Origin: Pachysolen tannophilus NRRL Y-2460
Taxonomy: Eukaryota > Ascomycota > Pichiomycetes > Alaninales > Pachysolenaceae
Length of the DNA stretch: 64,000 nucleotides
Direction: 5' to 3'
Assembly (NCBI GenBank): GCA_001661245.1
Contig: KV454011.1
Coordinates: forward strand, 2,119,051 to 2,183,050
Below, piece after piece: positions 50,933-59,635 of the stretch. Within the stretch, counting starts at the first letter, position 1, and each line of letters opens with the position of its first letter. The position numbers and the translations under genes are program-made. A model generated the notes under the pieces. That model worked only from the letters and a program-made list of their open reading frames with translations. It had not been told where the DNA came from and ran no database searches.

Positions 50933-52736
50933 ATGTCCGAAACTTCTGGTGCTGATTTGCAAGTTTTACCAGCTAACCTTTCAGCTGGTTCATCTGGTTT
51001 TGAGCAAGATTACCGTTTTGAAGGGAAAAAACCAAATCTTTCAGGTTCTGGTTCAGGTTCTGGTTCAGGCACACCTGATGCTTTAAAAATTATTGAAAGT
51101 CAACTTTTAAGTACAGGTACTGAACAATCAGATAATGGTTTGTTTAAAATTACTTCAAAGACTAAACATATGGAAATTTCCCCAAAGTCAAAACTTTCTA
51201 GTCCAGTCAAATCAGTTAGATCAGGTAGCACAAATACTACAGCTAAAATCTTAAATAGTGCTGAAGAGACAAAAAGAGATTTAACAGAAAAAATTTCCAA
51301 CATCCCTGTTGGTATTGACCAAATTACAGAACAAGTGTAAGTTAAGAATTAAAAAGAAAAATTAAACAAAACTTAATGTAACTTAATACTAACTAAACCA
51401 TTTTTTTATAAATTATAGTAAAAAAAGAATTTCAAGGGAAGGTGCAAGTTTCACTTTACTTGTCGCTGGAGACCGCGCCTTGGGTAAAACAACTTTTTTA
51501 AATACACTTTTTGAACCAGAGTCAGATCATGAAGAATCATGGATGGAAGAAGAAAATAGAACCACTGAATTTAGTTTACATCAAGCAGAATTGGTTGATA
51601 AAGACTTTAAGCTAAAATTTACTGCAATTGATACTCCTGGTTTTTTCGATACCAATAATGATCATTATTGTTGGGTTCCAATCACTAATTATATAGATGA
51701 GCAGTTCAGATTACATTTGTATCAAGAAGAACAACCAGATCGTAAAAATGCTATTGATTCAAGAGTTCATGCATGCTTATATTTTATAACCCCATCCCCA
51801 ACTGGTCTCACAGCAAGTGATATCCGTGCTATGAAAGAACTTTCTGTAAGGGTTAATTTGATACCAGTTATCTCCAAAGCAGATACTTTTACCAAAGAAG
51901 AAATTGCTAAGTTCAAACTGAATGCTCGTAAAGTTATGAAAAAATATGGAATTAAAATCTGTGAATTACTTGAAAAAGAAGAATTAGATGAAAAGCTGTT
52001 TGAAGATATTCCATTTTCTTTAATTGGTGCAGATAGTTATGTTTCAAAAAATGATGGTACAACAGTTAGAGGTCGTAAATATAATTGGGGTGTTGCAGAA
52101 GTTGAAAACGACGAACACTGTGATTTCAACAAGCTAAGAAGTATGTTATTATCAAAGAACACTTTAGATTTTATTACTAGCACTGAGCTCCATTATGAAA
52201 AATATCGTAATGAGTTATTAAAATTTAGACTCAATGCTGTTACTAAAAAAGCTGACGCTGATGATCTGACTAAATTTGATGCCAATGGAGAAGATAATTC
52301 CGCAGAATTGAATGTAGAGGAAGAAGAGATTGAAGAAAAAGCTCGTGTTGAAGAAGAATTGATTGAAACCGATATCAAGATAAAGACAACAAATCCTTTA
52401 GATTGTTTGAAATTGATTTCGAGCTTTTCTTTGGAAGAGGTTGAAGATTATCTAGCTGAGCAAAACCCAACATTTTTACAAAAACAACATTTGATTAAAA
52501 AGGGATTTTCTGGCATTGTTGCTAAACAAGAAAAAAGATTTAAAGAATGGAAAAGTGCTTTGGTTCAAATGCAAAATGAATTTAATAGTGAAAATCAAGC
52601 TCTTCGTAACAAGGTTTTAAAACTACAAGAACAATTGCAAAAACTAGAGAGTGATCTTGAAGAAAAACCTCAAACAGGATCTGAAACAGAAGCCAAATCT
52701 GTATTTGAAAATTCAGTCAGATCAACTAGTCGTTAA
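50933..52736 (+). CDS. SPR3: Septin, probably the Spr3 orthologue
   Basis: Exons 50933-51336 and 51419-52736 give 573 residues. The N-terminal extension (about 135 residues) holds a Gly-Ser run. The GTPase domain (about 140-420) has a P-loop GDRALGKT (152-159), G3 DTPGFFD (about 206-212) and G4 SKAD (about 287-290). The septin-unique element (RGRKYNWGVAEVENDEHCDF) follows. An acidic linker and a C-terminal coiled coil (about 505-555) close it. The P-loop departs from the usual GESGLGKS/T, though it keeps GxxxxGKT. Septins form filaments at the bud neck or prospore membrane. The symbol rests on linkage: PEF1, three genes away, adjoins SPR3 in S. cerevisiae. Other septins, such as SPR28, are possible. 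Confidence 0.9.
51337..51418 (+). other. Septin gene intron
   Basis: Donor GTAAGT at 51337, exact TACTAAC at 51387-51393, acceptor ATAG ending at 51418. Splicing joins ITEQ-V-KKRISREGASFTLL and restores the septin frame just before the P-loop. Confidence 0.95.
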
Positions 52737-53219
52737 AATAACTTGATTATGACAAAGGCTGGATTTGATATTTAGCTAAAGTCTTTCAATTTTTTAATGC
52801 CTTTTATGTCCTGTGGTTGTGTTTTCATTTTTTTTTTTTTCTTTTCTTTTATATTAAAAATAAAATAAAACTTTTGAGTAAAAGTAAATGTAAGTACTCG
52901 ATTATTTAAAGGTGCATCCTCCAATAATATGACTTGTAAAAGCACAAGACTATAGTTATTTTTTTTAAAAAACAAAATGACTGAAATTAGAAATAAACCT
53001 TTTTTAAAATGTTCATTTCATCATACCGTGCAAAATACATCTTCTCATAAATGTCATTATCTCTCATGACTTTATCTGGAGTGCTTTTAAGAGCCATAGA
53101 AGAATCAATCATATATCTAGATCAATTCTTGATCAAACCTGTTTAATGATAAATTAGTTAAGACAAAAGCCAGTAAATTGTTTACCCTATCTTTCTGGAT
53201 TCTTTCAAGTTATTGAAAT
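52737..53219. other. Convergent region between septin gene and NMD4
   Basis: 483 bases between convergent genes, AT-rich, with no gene recognised. Confidence 0.6.
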
Positions 53220-54275
53220 CTATGGTGTCCATAGTTCACCAGATCCACGATTTGCATAAATCATGGTATCAAATTTTTCGCGTTGAACTCCCATATTGTT
53301 AAGTTGAGTTTTATCAACACCAGTTTTTTTTGGTTTCCTGTTTTTTCTTTTTTTATTTCCACCATTGCCTTCACTATCAGTTTTGGAATCGATTTTTGTT
53401 GGAACCAAAGAGGATGACAGAGGAACATAAAGCAATTTTTCAGTTTTTCCAACACAAACACCATTTTTACTTAAAATATAATTTTCAGCCTCGTTAATAT
53501 GGAAACAATCAATTCCAAAAGAATTCAACCACACTTTTGTTACTGAATCCTCTGTGACAACTTTCCAATCTATATTGGTAGTTTTTCCATTAGAATTATC
53601 ATTCTCCACATACTGTTTCTGTATGCATGATCTGATTAAATACCTCAATCTAACAGGCATCTCTGGTTTCAGGTTCGGATTAATCTCGTTATGACCCTTA
53701 CCTTGACCTGGACCTTGACCATCACTTTTAATTGTTCTTGTGGAATCGAACGATGTTTTGTTATTTGGAAAGTCTTTAACAAGTGGCTGACGAACCCTAT
53801 ACTTTTTGATACAGTTATGCCACAGTGGTCCAGATTCATCAGGGGTTTCAATTAAAACAGTTGTCTCACCATAAGACCCCTTATTTTTCTTATCATTAGT
53901 CGTATCATCATCACTAAACTGGAAATCATCATCCATTGAACTCTTGAGATCAATGAATTTTATAGATTCTCTTGCATTTGTAGCTAATAGGGAGACTCCC
54001 CTCTTAATATAATCTAATTCATGCAACGTATAAAATGGAATAAAAAGAACCAAACTGTAATCCGAAGCCCACTTTTTAATATTACCAATACCTCTTACTA
54101 GTGCTGATGGATCGAGAATCAAATGAACAACCGGTCTTTGTAAATAATCGTTGCGTTCCTAATCGCCATAATAATTGTTAGCATTATGAAAAAAAAACCA
54201 AAATCCAATAAAAAACAAAAAAAAAAAAAAAAAAAAAAAGAAGCAGTGAAAAAGACTCACCTTGTTATCAATCAT
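53220..54275 (-). CDS. NMD4: PIN-domain protein, probably Nmd4
   Basis: Exon 1 is five codons (54275-54261, MIDNK). Exon 2 (54158-53220) continues ERNDYLQRPVVHLILDPSALVRGIGNIKKWA, for 317 residues in all. LILDPSALVRG is the first PIN strand with its Asp, and FIPFYTLHELDYIKRG is the next PIN segment with its Glu. A Ser/Lys/Asn-rich insertion splits the domain, KVWLNSFGIDCF marks its end, and the C-terminus is Lys-rich (KKRKNRKPKKTG). Nmd4 in S. cerevisiae (YLR363C) is a small PIN protein that binds Upf1 in nonsense-mediated decay. The layout and opening motif fit, but other yeast PIN proteins (Swt1, Esl1) cannot be fully excluded. Intact acidic residues do not prove nuclease activity. Confidence 0.75.
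54159..54260 (-). other. NMD4 intron
   Basis: Donor GTGAGT from 54260, acceptor TTAG ending at 54159, 102 nt. Branch candidate TGCTAAC (complement at 54182-54176). A 25-base A-run on the plus strand makes most of the interior poly-U in the transcript. Confidence 0.82.
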
Positions 54276-54493
54276 ATCCACTGTGAGTTAACCATTGATC
54301 CAAACTTCTTATTACTCTCTTCCTAGTCTTTCTTTTCTTTTCTTTTCAATATTATCAATTCTTTACATTTTCAATTTAATATACAGAGAAACCGTTTAAT
54401 TAGTAACTTTTATATATTGAATTTACACGACTATTACATACTATATACATGACAAAACCGACGACAAGAACCATCTTATATCTTGATTAATGA

Positions 54494-55555
54494 TCACAGG
54501 ATGTGGCTTTCTAGTTCAGAGAGGTCCAGTAGAATATCTGGTCTAAATGGCCAGTTTGTAATTACCTGTGCTATTCTATTAAAATCTTCTTTTGTCATAT
54601 CTTTTGGTTTTTTTTCCCATAAGTCTTCTAGAGCTCCTGTTTCCTTTGTATAATCATAAGCTCCAGGTCCCAAGTTATTTATGGCCAGTTTCAATGGATT
54701 GTTTGCTAATATAAACAACTGTTTTGTCACAAAATCCCATGCATCTAGGTCTTGTATGTTATCAACATATTTGGGGTGAATATCTATTAGGCAAAGATCT
54801 TTAACTGCATTTGGATGTGTAAAAGTTGGGTGTCTATAAAGTGGTAATATCACTGGCTGATGTTCTTGTATTAAATCTTTGCTAATGACCGAGTCTGTGT
54901 AATCTTCTGAAACTGCAACTAATTTTGTATTAGAAAAAGTTTCAGCAACTAAAGAACATTTGGATCTTTTCTTTGAACCTGCTTTTGCAACTAATTTAGC
55001 TGCTGTAGATGGAGCACACCAAACCAACATTCTAACGTTACCATATTGTTGAACCCAGTTCCGATTGATCAAACATCCATACCATTGCATTATTAAAGCT
55101 TCTCCTCTAGGATAGTTAAGGTTAGCATGTAAGAGTAATTGAGGATTTAAATTATTTTTATCCAAATTTTTAAACAAATCAAAGTTTTGATATACTGGGA
55201 AAAATGATATCCATTTAAACGGATCTGTTTCAAGAATCTTTATGTTTGAATTAGGTAAATATTCTTTTAATTCATTAAGTGCCTTTATATAATTTAAATG
55301 TGGTTCCAACATGATATGATCCAAAGGTTTTAAAGCCTGATTCAACACAGATGAAAATATACCAAGTGAAGGATAAACATCTACTATCTTGACATTTCCC
55401 GGTTTATATGTAGCATCCAATTGTAATTTATTTAATATCTTGTCAAACGATATTTGATCATAGTAAGGAGTCTTGTAACCATAAAATACTCTCTTCTCTG
55501 CAAACGATTTAGCAAAAAAACTAAGTAAACTAAGTTGAGGTCCCTTATTCAACAT
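54494..55555 (-). CDS. MTF1: Mitochondrial transcription specificity factor Mtf1
   Basis: 353 residues from the ATG at 55555 (S. cerevisiae Mtf1 341). It is related to rRNA adenine dimethylases: VKIVDVYPSLGIFSSVLNQALKPLDHIMLEPH is the SAM-fold glycine/acidic-loop region, with the glycine motif altered, and LHANLNYPRGEALIMQWYGCL replaces the NLPY-type catalytic loop. The end (NWPFRPDILLDLSELES) is also typical. Role: partners the phage-like polymerase Rpo41 to melt mitochondrial promoters. It is divergent from TAF7 over 229 bases, exactly as YMR228W and YMR227C are in S. cerevisiae. Confidence 0.93.
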   Translation of the reverse strand: MLNKGPQLSLLSFFAKSFAEKRVFYGYKTPYYDQISFDKILNKLQLDATYKPGNVKIVDVYPSLGIFSSVLNQALKPLDHIMLEPHLNYIKALNELKEYLPNSNIKILETDPFKWISFFPVYQNFDLFKNLDKNNLNPQLLLHANLNYPRGEALIMQWYGCLINRNWVQQYGNVRMLVWCAPSTAAKLVAKAGSKKRSKCSLVAETFSNTKLVAVSEDYTDSVISKDLIQEHQPVILPLYRHPTFTHPNAVKDLCLIDIHPKYVDNIQDLDAWDFVTKQLFILANNPLKLAINNLGPGAYDYTKETGALEDLWEKKPKDMTKEDFNRIAQVITNWPFRPDILLDLSELESHIL

Positions 55556-55768
55556 AGAAAACAATATCTATAGCTCGATTCACTCACTCTAAGGATACTA
55601 AAGTAAAGTAAATTTTATCTTGTATATAAATCACCAATATATATAAAATTTTTCAGTATTGCATTTAAAAAAAAAAAATTAATAAATATATATCTATATA
55701 TATTTTTTCGTGATATTATTATTTAGTTAATTAAAAGGTTATAAAGAGAATTTGTTTCAATCAATTTG

Positions 55769-55798
55769 ATGCAAAAAACTGAGGATGCTAAAGATTAA
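55769..55798 (+). other. Upstream ORF overlapping the TAF7 start codon
   Basis: ATG at 55769 opens a nine-codon frame (MQKTEDAKD, then TAA) that spans the TAF7 ATG at 55785 in a different frame. If both lie in the leader, TAF7 translation depends on leaky scanning. Confidence 0.5.
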
Positions 55799-57608
55799 GC
55801 TAAATGCTGGAAAGAGTTCAAAAGATGATGGGAACAATGGTAATTCCAAAAAAAATGGCAAAGTTGCTAATGTAAATCCATCATCAACGAAAAGTAAAAT
55901 TAAAATAAAGAGTTCACGTCCATCATCAACAACAACATCAGCAACAGCAACAACAATAAATTCGTCTAGTTTTTATAGTAGTCAAGCTACAGCTGCTCCT
56001 ACCAATGTTACGACGAAGAAATCCAATAATGCTGTGCCAAAACTTAAGTTGGTTAAAAAGACTCCTAAGATTAAACTTAAGAATAAACGTACACCAGGTG
56101 ATTGTTATGATTCTGAAGACCCAAATAAAGAATCAGATCCATTAATTGAAGAAGGTATAGTGTTAAGAATGTTACCTGATTCTTCATTAGATTATTTGAG
56201 ACATTGTGTTGAGACTGGTGATATGGGTAAGATCAATATAAGATGGAAAGATTCTAAAAGAGCTGTTCTTTCGATTAATGGAATACTTTATGGTGCAAAA
56301 TTAGTAGATTTACCTACAGTTACAGAAGTTTCCAAGACAATTGATAAGAAAAATATATTTAAAGCAATTGATGTTTGTCAAATGTTATTAGTGGTGAAGA
56401 AATTAGAAAATGAAAACCAGATAAATGATATAAAAATCCATGAATTTGAATCTTTGCCTGATGGATTAACTCTTCCTACAAAAGATATTAAGAAAAGATT
56501 TCACAAGAGATTAAACAATTTAATTATAGGGAAAGTTGAAGTTAAAGTTCAAGAATTGTTAAAACTGGATGCTGCTGCTGAAATGAGTAAATTTGAATTG
56601 ATAGATTTTGATACCACTCCATCTACAACAACGGTAAATACACCAAGAGTAGCTACTGATTTTGATTTACAAGAATTTAATAATAGTAATAATGTTACCA
56701 GTGGTGATAGTGCAGCAGTTACAGCAGAGCAACAAAGGATAGCTGCAAATTTGGGAAGGTCAGAGGCTGATATGGATGAAGACGAAGAAGGGGACGATGA
56801 TGAAGATGAAGAAGAAGAAGATGAAGAAGTAGAGGTTGGTATTGATATGGAAGAATTACACGAAGAAATCACAGAGGATTTAGCTCAAGAATTAGAACAA
56901 GCACTTGTTGAGTCTGAACAAAACGACGAATCAGATGAAGAGGAAGTAGAAGTAGAAGAAGAAGATGAAGAAGAAGAAGAGGATGAAGATGACGAAGAAG
57001 AAGATGATGATGATGAAGATGAAGAGGATGAAGACGAAGAAGAAGAAGGTGGTAATGCTGCTGGCATTGATGAAAATAAGAACAATGATGATCAACATAA
57101 TGAAATGATTAAGGAAGAGATTGCTGAATTGGAATCAACAATCAGACAGAAGGAAGTTGATGTCAATAAGGCCACCAATCCAATTTTGAGAAATAGATTT
57201 ACAGATATTATCAACAGATTAAAACAAGAATTGGAAATCAAGAAGAAACAGCTTAAAGTACCAGAAGAACAAGGAGATGATGACCAAAGGCCGGACGGAG
57301 AAGATGAAAATGGAGAAAATCAAGACGAAGAAGAAGAAGAAGAAGAAGAAGAGGAAGATGAGGATGATGATGAAGACGGTGATTTATTCAACGAGGAAGA
57401 AGATCAAAAAATTGAAGAAGAATCACCTCTGGAACAAAGACCTGATGAGGATCAAGATCCAGATCCAGATCAAGACCCAGATCAGGACCCAGATCAAGAC
57501 CAAGAAATGGTGGAAGACGGTACAGAGGATATGATCGTTATCGAACAAGATGACAACGATAATGGCAACTATAACGACGATGATGATGACATGGAAGGAT
57601 TATTCTAG
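55785..57608 (+). CDS. TAF7: TFIID subunit Taf7
   Basis: 607 residues (S. cerevisiae Taf7 590). A Lys/Ser/Thr-rich N-terminus (1-110) leads to the TAF7 core (about 115-275): DPLIEEGIVLRMLPDSSLDYLR, then IRWKDSKRAVLSINGILYGAKLVDLPTVTEVSKTIDKKNIFKAIDVCQMLLV, the conserved TAFII55 signature. The C-terminal half is highly acidic, with long Glu/Asp runs broken by one helix (IAELESTIRQKEVD...IINRLKQELEIKKKQ) and a DPDQDPDQ repeat near the end. Role: dimerises with Taf1 and modulates TFIID. A nine-codon upstream ORF overlaps its start. Divergent from MTF1, as in S. cerevisiae. Confidence 0.95.
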   Translation: MLKIKLNAGKSSKDDGNNGNSKKNGKVANVNPSSTKSKIKIKSSRPSSTTTSATATTINSSSFYSSQATAAPTNVTTKKSNNAVPKLKLVKKTPKIKLKNKRTPGDCYDSEDPNKESDPLIEEGIVLRMLPDSSLDYLRHCVETGDMGKINIRWKDSKRAVLSINGILYGAKLVDLPTVTEVSKTIDKKNIFKAIDVCQMLLVVKKLENENQINDIKIHEFESLPDGLTLPTKDIKKRFHKRLNNLIIGKVEVKVQELLKLDAAAEMSKFELIDFDTTPSTTTVNTPRVATDFDLQEFNNSNNVTSGDSAAVTAEQQRIAANLGRSEADMDEDEEGDDDEDEEEEDEEVEVGIDMEELHEEITEDLAQELEQALVESEQNDESDEEEVEVEEEDEEEEEDEDDEEEDDDDEDEEDEDEEEEGGNAAGIDENKNNDDQHNEMIKEEIAELESTIRQKEVDVNKATNPILRNRFTDIINRLKQELEIKKKQLKVPEEQGDDDQRPDGEDENGENQDEEEEEEEEEEDEDDDEDGDLFNEEEDQKIEEESPLEQRPDEDQDPDPDQDPDQDPDQDQEMVEDGTEDMIVIEQDDNDNGNYNDDDDDMEGLF

Positions 57609-58370
57609 ATAAAATTTTAGTTATGCAATAGAGACTCTAAAAATTTAAAGTTTTTTTTCTTTTTTTTTTTTTTCTATATTTTTATTTATATATGAAATTT
57701 GTAAATCCAAACCCAAATAATACAAGCATGGAGTCAAGGTTAAATAAATTTGAAACAAGAAAGGATTATACGGCTCGAGTTATATGATCTTTCAGTTGCG
57801 CATATAAAAACGGCATCAAGAAAGACCCGATGTAAACGGATACTTACGCATAGCTTTTGCTGAAAAAAATTTTTTAAAAAGTTAAAAAACAAAAAAAAAA
57901 AAAAGACTGATGCATCAAACCAAGAGCAAAAAGGTTTTAAAAAATAATAAACCTGCTTAACCTGTACCTAATGTCATTAAGATCAAGTGGTCAAGTGCCC
58001 GAAAATAAATCCAAAAAAAAAGAAATAGAAATTATATTAGTTTGTGTAATATTAATACTTCCTTGGCAACTAGCAACCAGCAACTAGGATTGAGTCATTT
58101 TATAAGAATTGATTGATCTATTTGATGATCTAATCATTCAATTAAAATGAAATCATAGAAACATAAAGAAGATGATAAGATTTTATTAATTTTTTCTTTT
58201 ATATTTAGACATGCATGTAAAATTTCTTTTTTAAAAATAACGAAAACCGGTAATTTATAAAAAGTTTGAAAGTTAACCTGAATGATTTTTTGAAACAATT
58301 CAAATTCGACTTTTAAGATAATAATCATATAATATATTAAATTGAATTGAAATTAAATTAAATTTAAAAA
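57609..58370. promoter_or_regulatory. TAF7-WBP2-like intergenic region
   Basis: 762 bases. T-run near 57652-57674. GGCAACTAGCAACCAGCAACTAGG near 58064-58088 is a short internal repeat. A tRNA was looked for and not found. No gene recognised. Confidence 0.55.
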
Positions 58371-58844
58371 ATGTCTATAAATTGGGTAATGGTTAATGAA
58401 AATAATGGTAATCTTCCATTTATATTATTACCAAATGAGGAGATTAAATATGAATCACCTTTAGAAAGAACAGAATTATTAATAAGACAAGTTACATCGA
58501 TTAAAAATAAAAGAATTATTAATGCCACTGGGAAAGTTTATTTATCTAATCATAGATTAGTATTTATATCTCTGTATGGAGATATTAAATCATTTTCAGT
58601 TTTATTAAATCAGATAAAGACTCATAAATTAGAAACTCCATGGTTTATTGGTCCAACTTTATGGAAATGTATCTTTATTACAACATCAGATAAAGTTTCT
58701 GGTTTAGTAGAAAATGAAAATTATGAATTACAATTAAAATTTAATGAAGGCGGTATATTCGATTTTACAAAAATTTTTGAAACTGTTCATACAAATTATG
58801 TTAATGATCAAGCAGATGAATTACCTGCTTATAGCGAATTTTAA
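58371..58844 (+). CDS. WBP2/GRAM-like protein with LPxY motif
   Basis: 157 residues. A GRAM/PH-like fold is suggested by KNKRIINATGKVYLSNHRLVFISLYGDIKSFSVLLNQIKTHKLETPWFIGPTLWKCIFI, matching the WBP2 pattern G-x-V-Y-L-T-x-x-R-x-I-F and the conserved F-x-x-P-x-F/L block. Animal WBP2 proteins end with PPxY motifs that bind WW domains; here the C-terminus carries LPAY (residues 153-156), an LPxY variant used by some Rsp5/Nedd4 ligands. This suggests an adaptor for Rsp5 or another WW protein at membranes, which is inference. No membrane segment or signal peptide. Confidence 0.78.
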   Translation: MSINWVMVNENNGNLPFILLPNEEIKYESPLERTELLIRQVTSIKNKRIINATGKVYLSNHRLVFISLYGDIKSFSVLLNQIKTHKLETPWFIGPTLWKCIFITTSDKVSGLVENENYELQLKFNEGGIFDFTKIFETVHTNYVNDQADELPAYSEF

Positions 58845-59051
58845 ACAGGTAAAAAACAATCTCAAGAAAAAAACACAAAACAAGTTGAAATGATTTAATA
58901 AAGTAAACTGTTGGTAAACTGCTACTTTAAAAAAAAAAACAACTTTCCCCACAGCTGGCAACAATTATATATATATATATATAAATGATGTGGTGGTGAT
59001 AATAATAATAATAATAATAATAATAATATGTACATACATACGTACTTTACG

Positions 59052-59092
59052 TACTTTAAGTACTATACTTTTAAAGTAAAGTACTTAAAGTA
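59052..59092. repeat. 13-bp perfect inverted repeat upstream of SNF2
   Basis: TACTTTAAGTACT (59052-59064) and AGTACTTAAAGTA (59080-59092) are exact reverse complements. The 15-base spacer contains ACTTTTAAAGT, itself nearly palindromic. Further GTACTTTA words precede the left arm. Confidence 0.95.
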
Positions 59093-59120
59093 AGTGCACT
59101 CAAAATGTAATCGACCACGT

Positions 59121-59246
59121 CCGAAAGATCCACCACCGAAAGATTAGCTACCGAAAAGTTTGTCGGGGGGAGTGCCACCGAAGATGACCGAAACTTTACC
59201 GATTTTTTGAAAATAACTATATTCAATTATCCCGAATTACCGAATT
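59121..59246. repeat. CCGA-word cluster upstream of SNF2
   Basis: Eight CCGA words within about 125 bases, mostly CCGAAA or CCGAAT, all on the plus strand (near 59121, 59136, 59151, 59178, 59188, 59199, 59232 and 59240). Three share CCGAAAG or CCGAAAAG. It may be an array of factor sites. Confidence 0.75.
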
Positions 59247-59635
59247 CCCATTTTTTCCCAAATTTTTTCAGCCTCATTACTTATTTTGGAATTTGAGGGA
59301 AAATTTTTTTTTTTCTTTTTTTTTCTATTTTTTTTTTTGTTTTTTGTTATTTTTTTGGGTAACTGAAAGGATTCCACTACACAGCATATACATATCACAC
59401 ATTATTATACCTTAAGGTAATTACACAAGACCAATTTTTAGGAATTTAATTGTATCTTTGCTGCTGCTTCTGCTGCTGAGATAAGTGACTTTTTTTTTTT
59501 TTTTTTTTTTATTTACTCCTTTGTTTATCAGATCAACCACGCGTTTATTTATAAAAATTTTCTTTTTTAGAGATTGATTGATTGATTGCTTGTAATTTGA
59601 TTGTTATTTCCGTGTGTTTTGTTTTTAAAAAAATA

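Larger units (their letters stand above)
58845..59635. promoter_or_regulatory. SNF2 upstream region
   Basis: 791 bases. TA run (58967-58984), AAT run (58999-59028), a perfect 13-bp inverted repeat (59052-59092), a CCGA-word cluster (59121-59246), T-runs near 59310 and 59490, and ATTG repeats just before the leader. No gene recognised. Confidence 0.6.
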
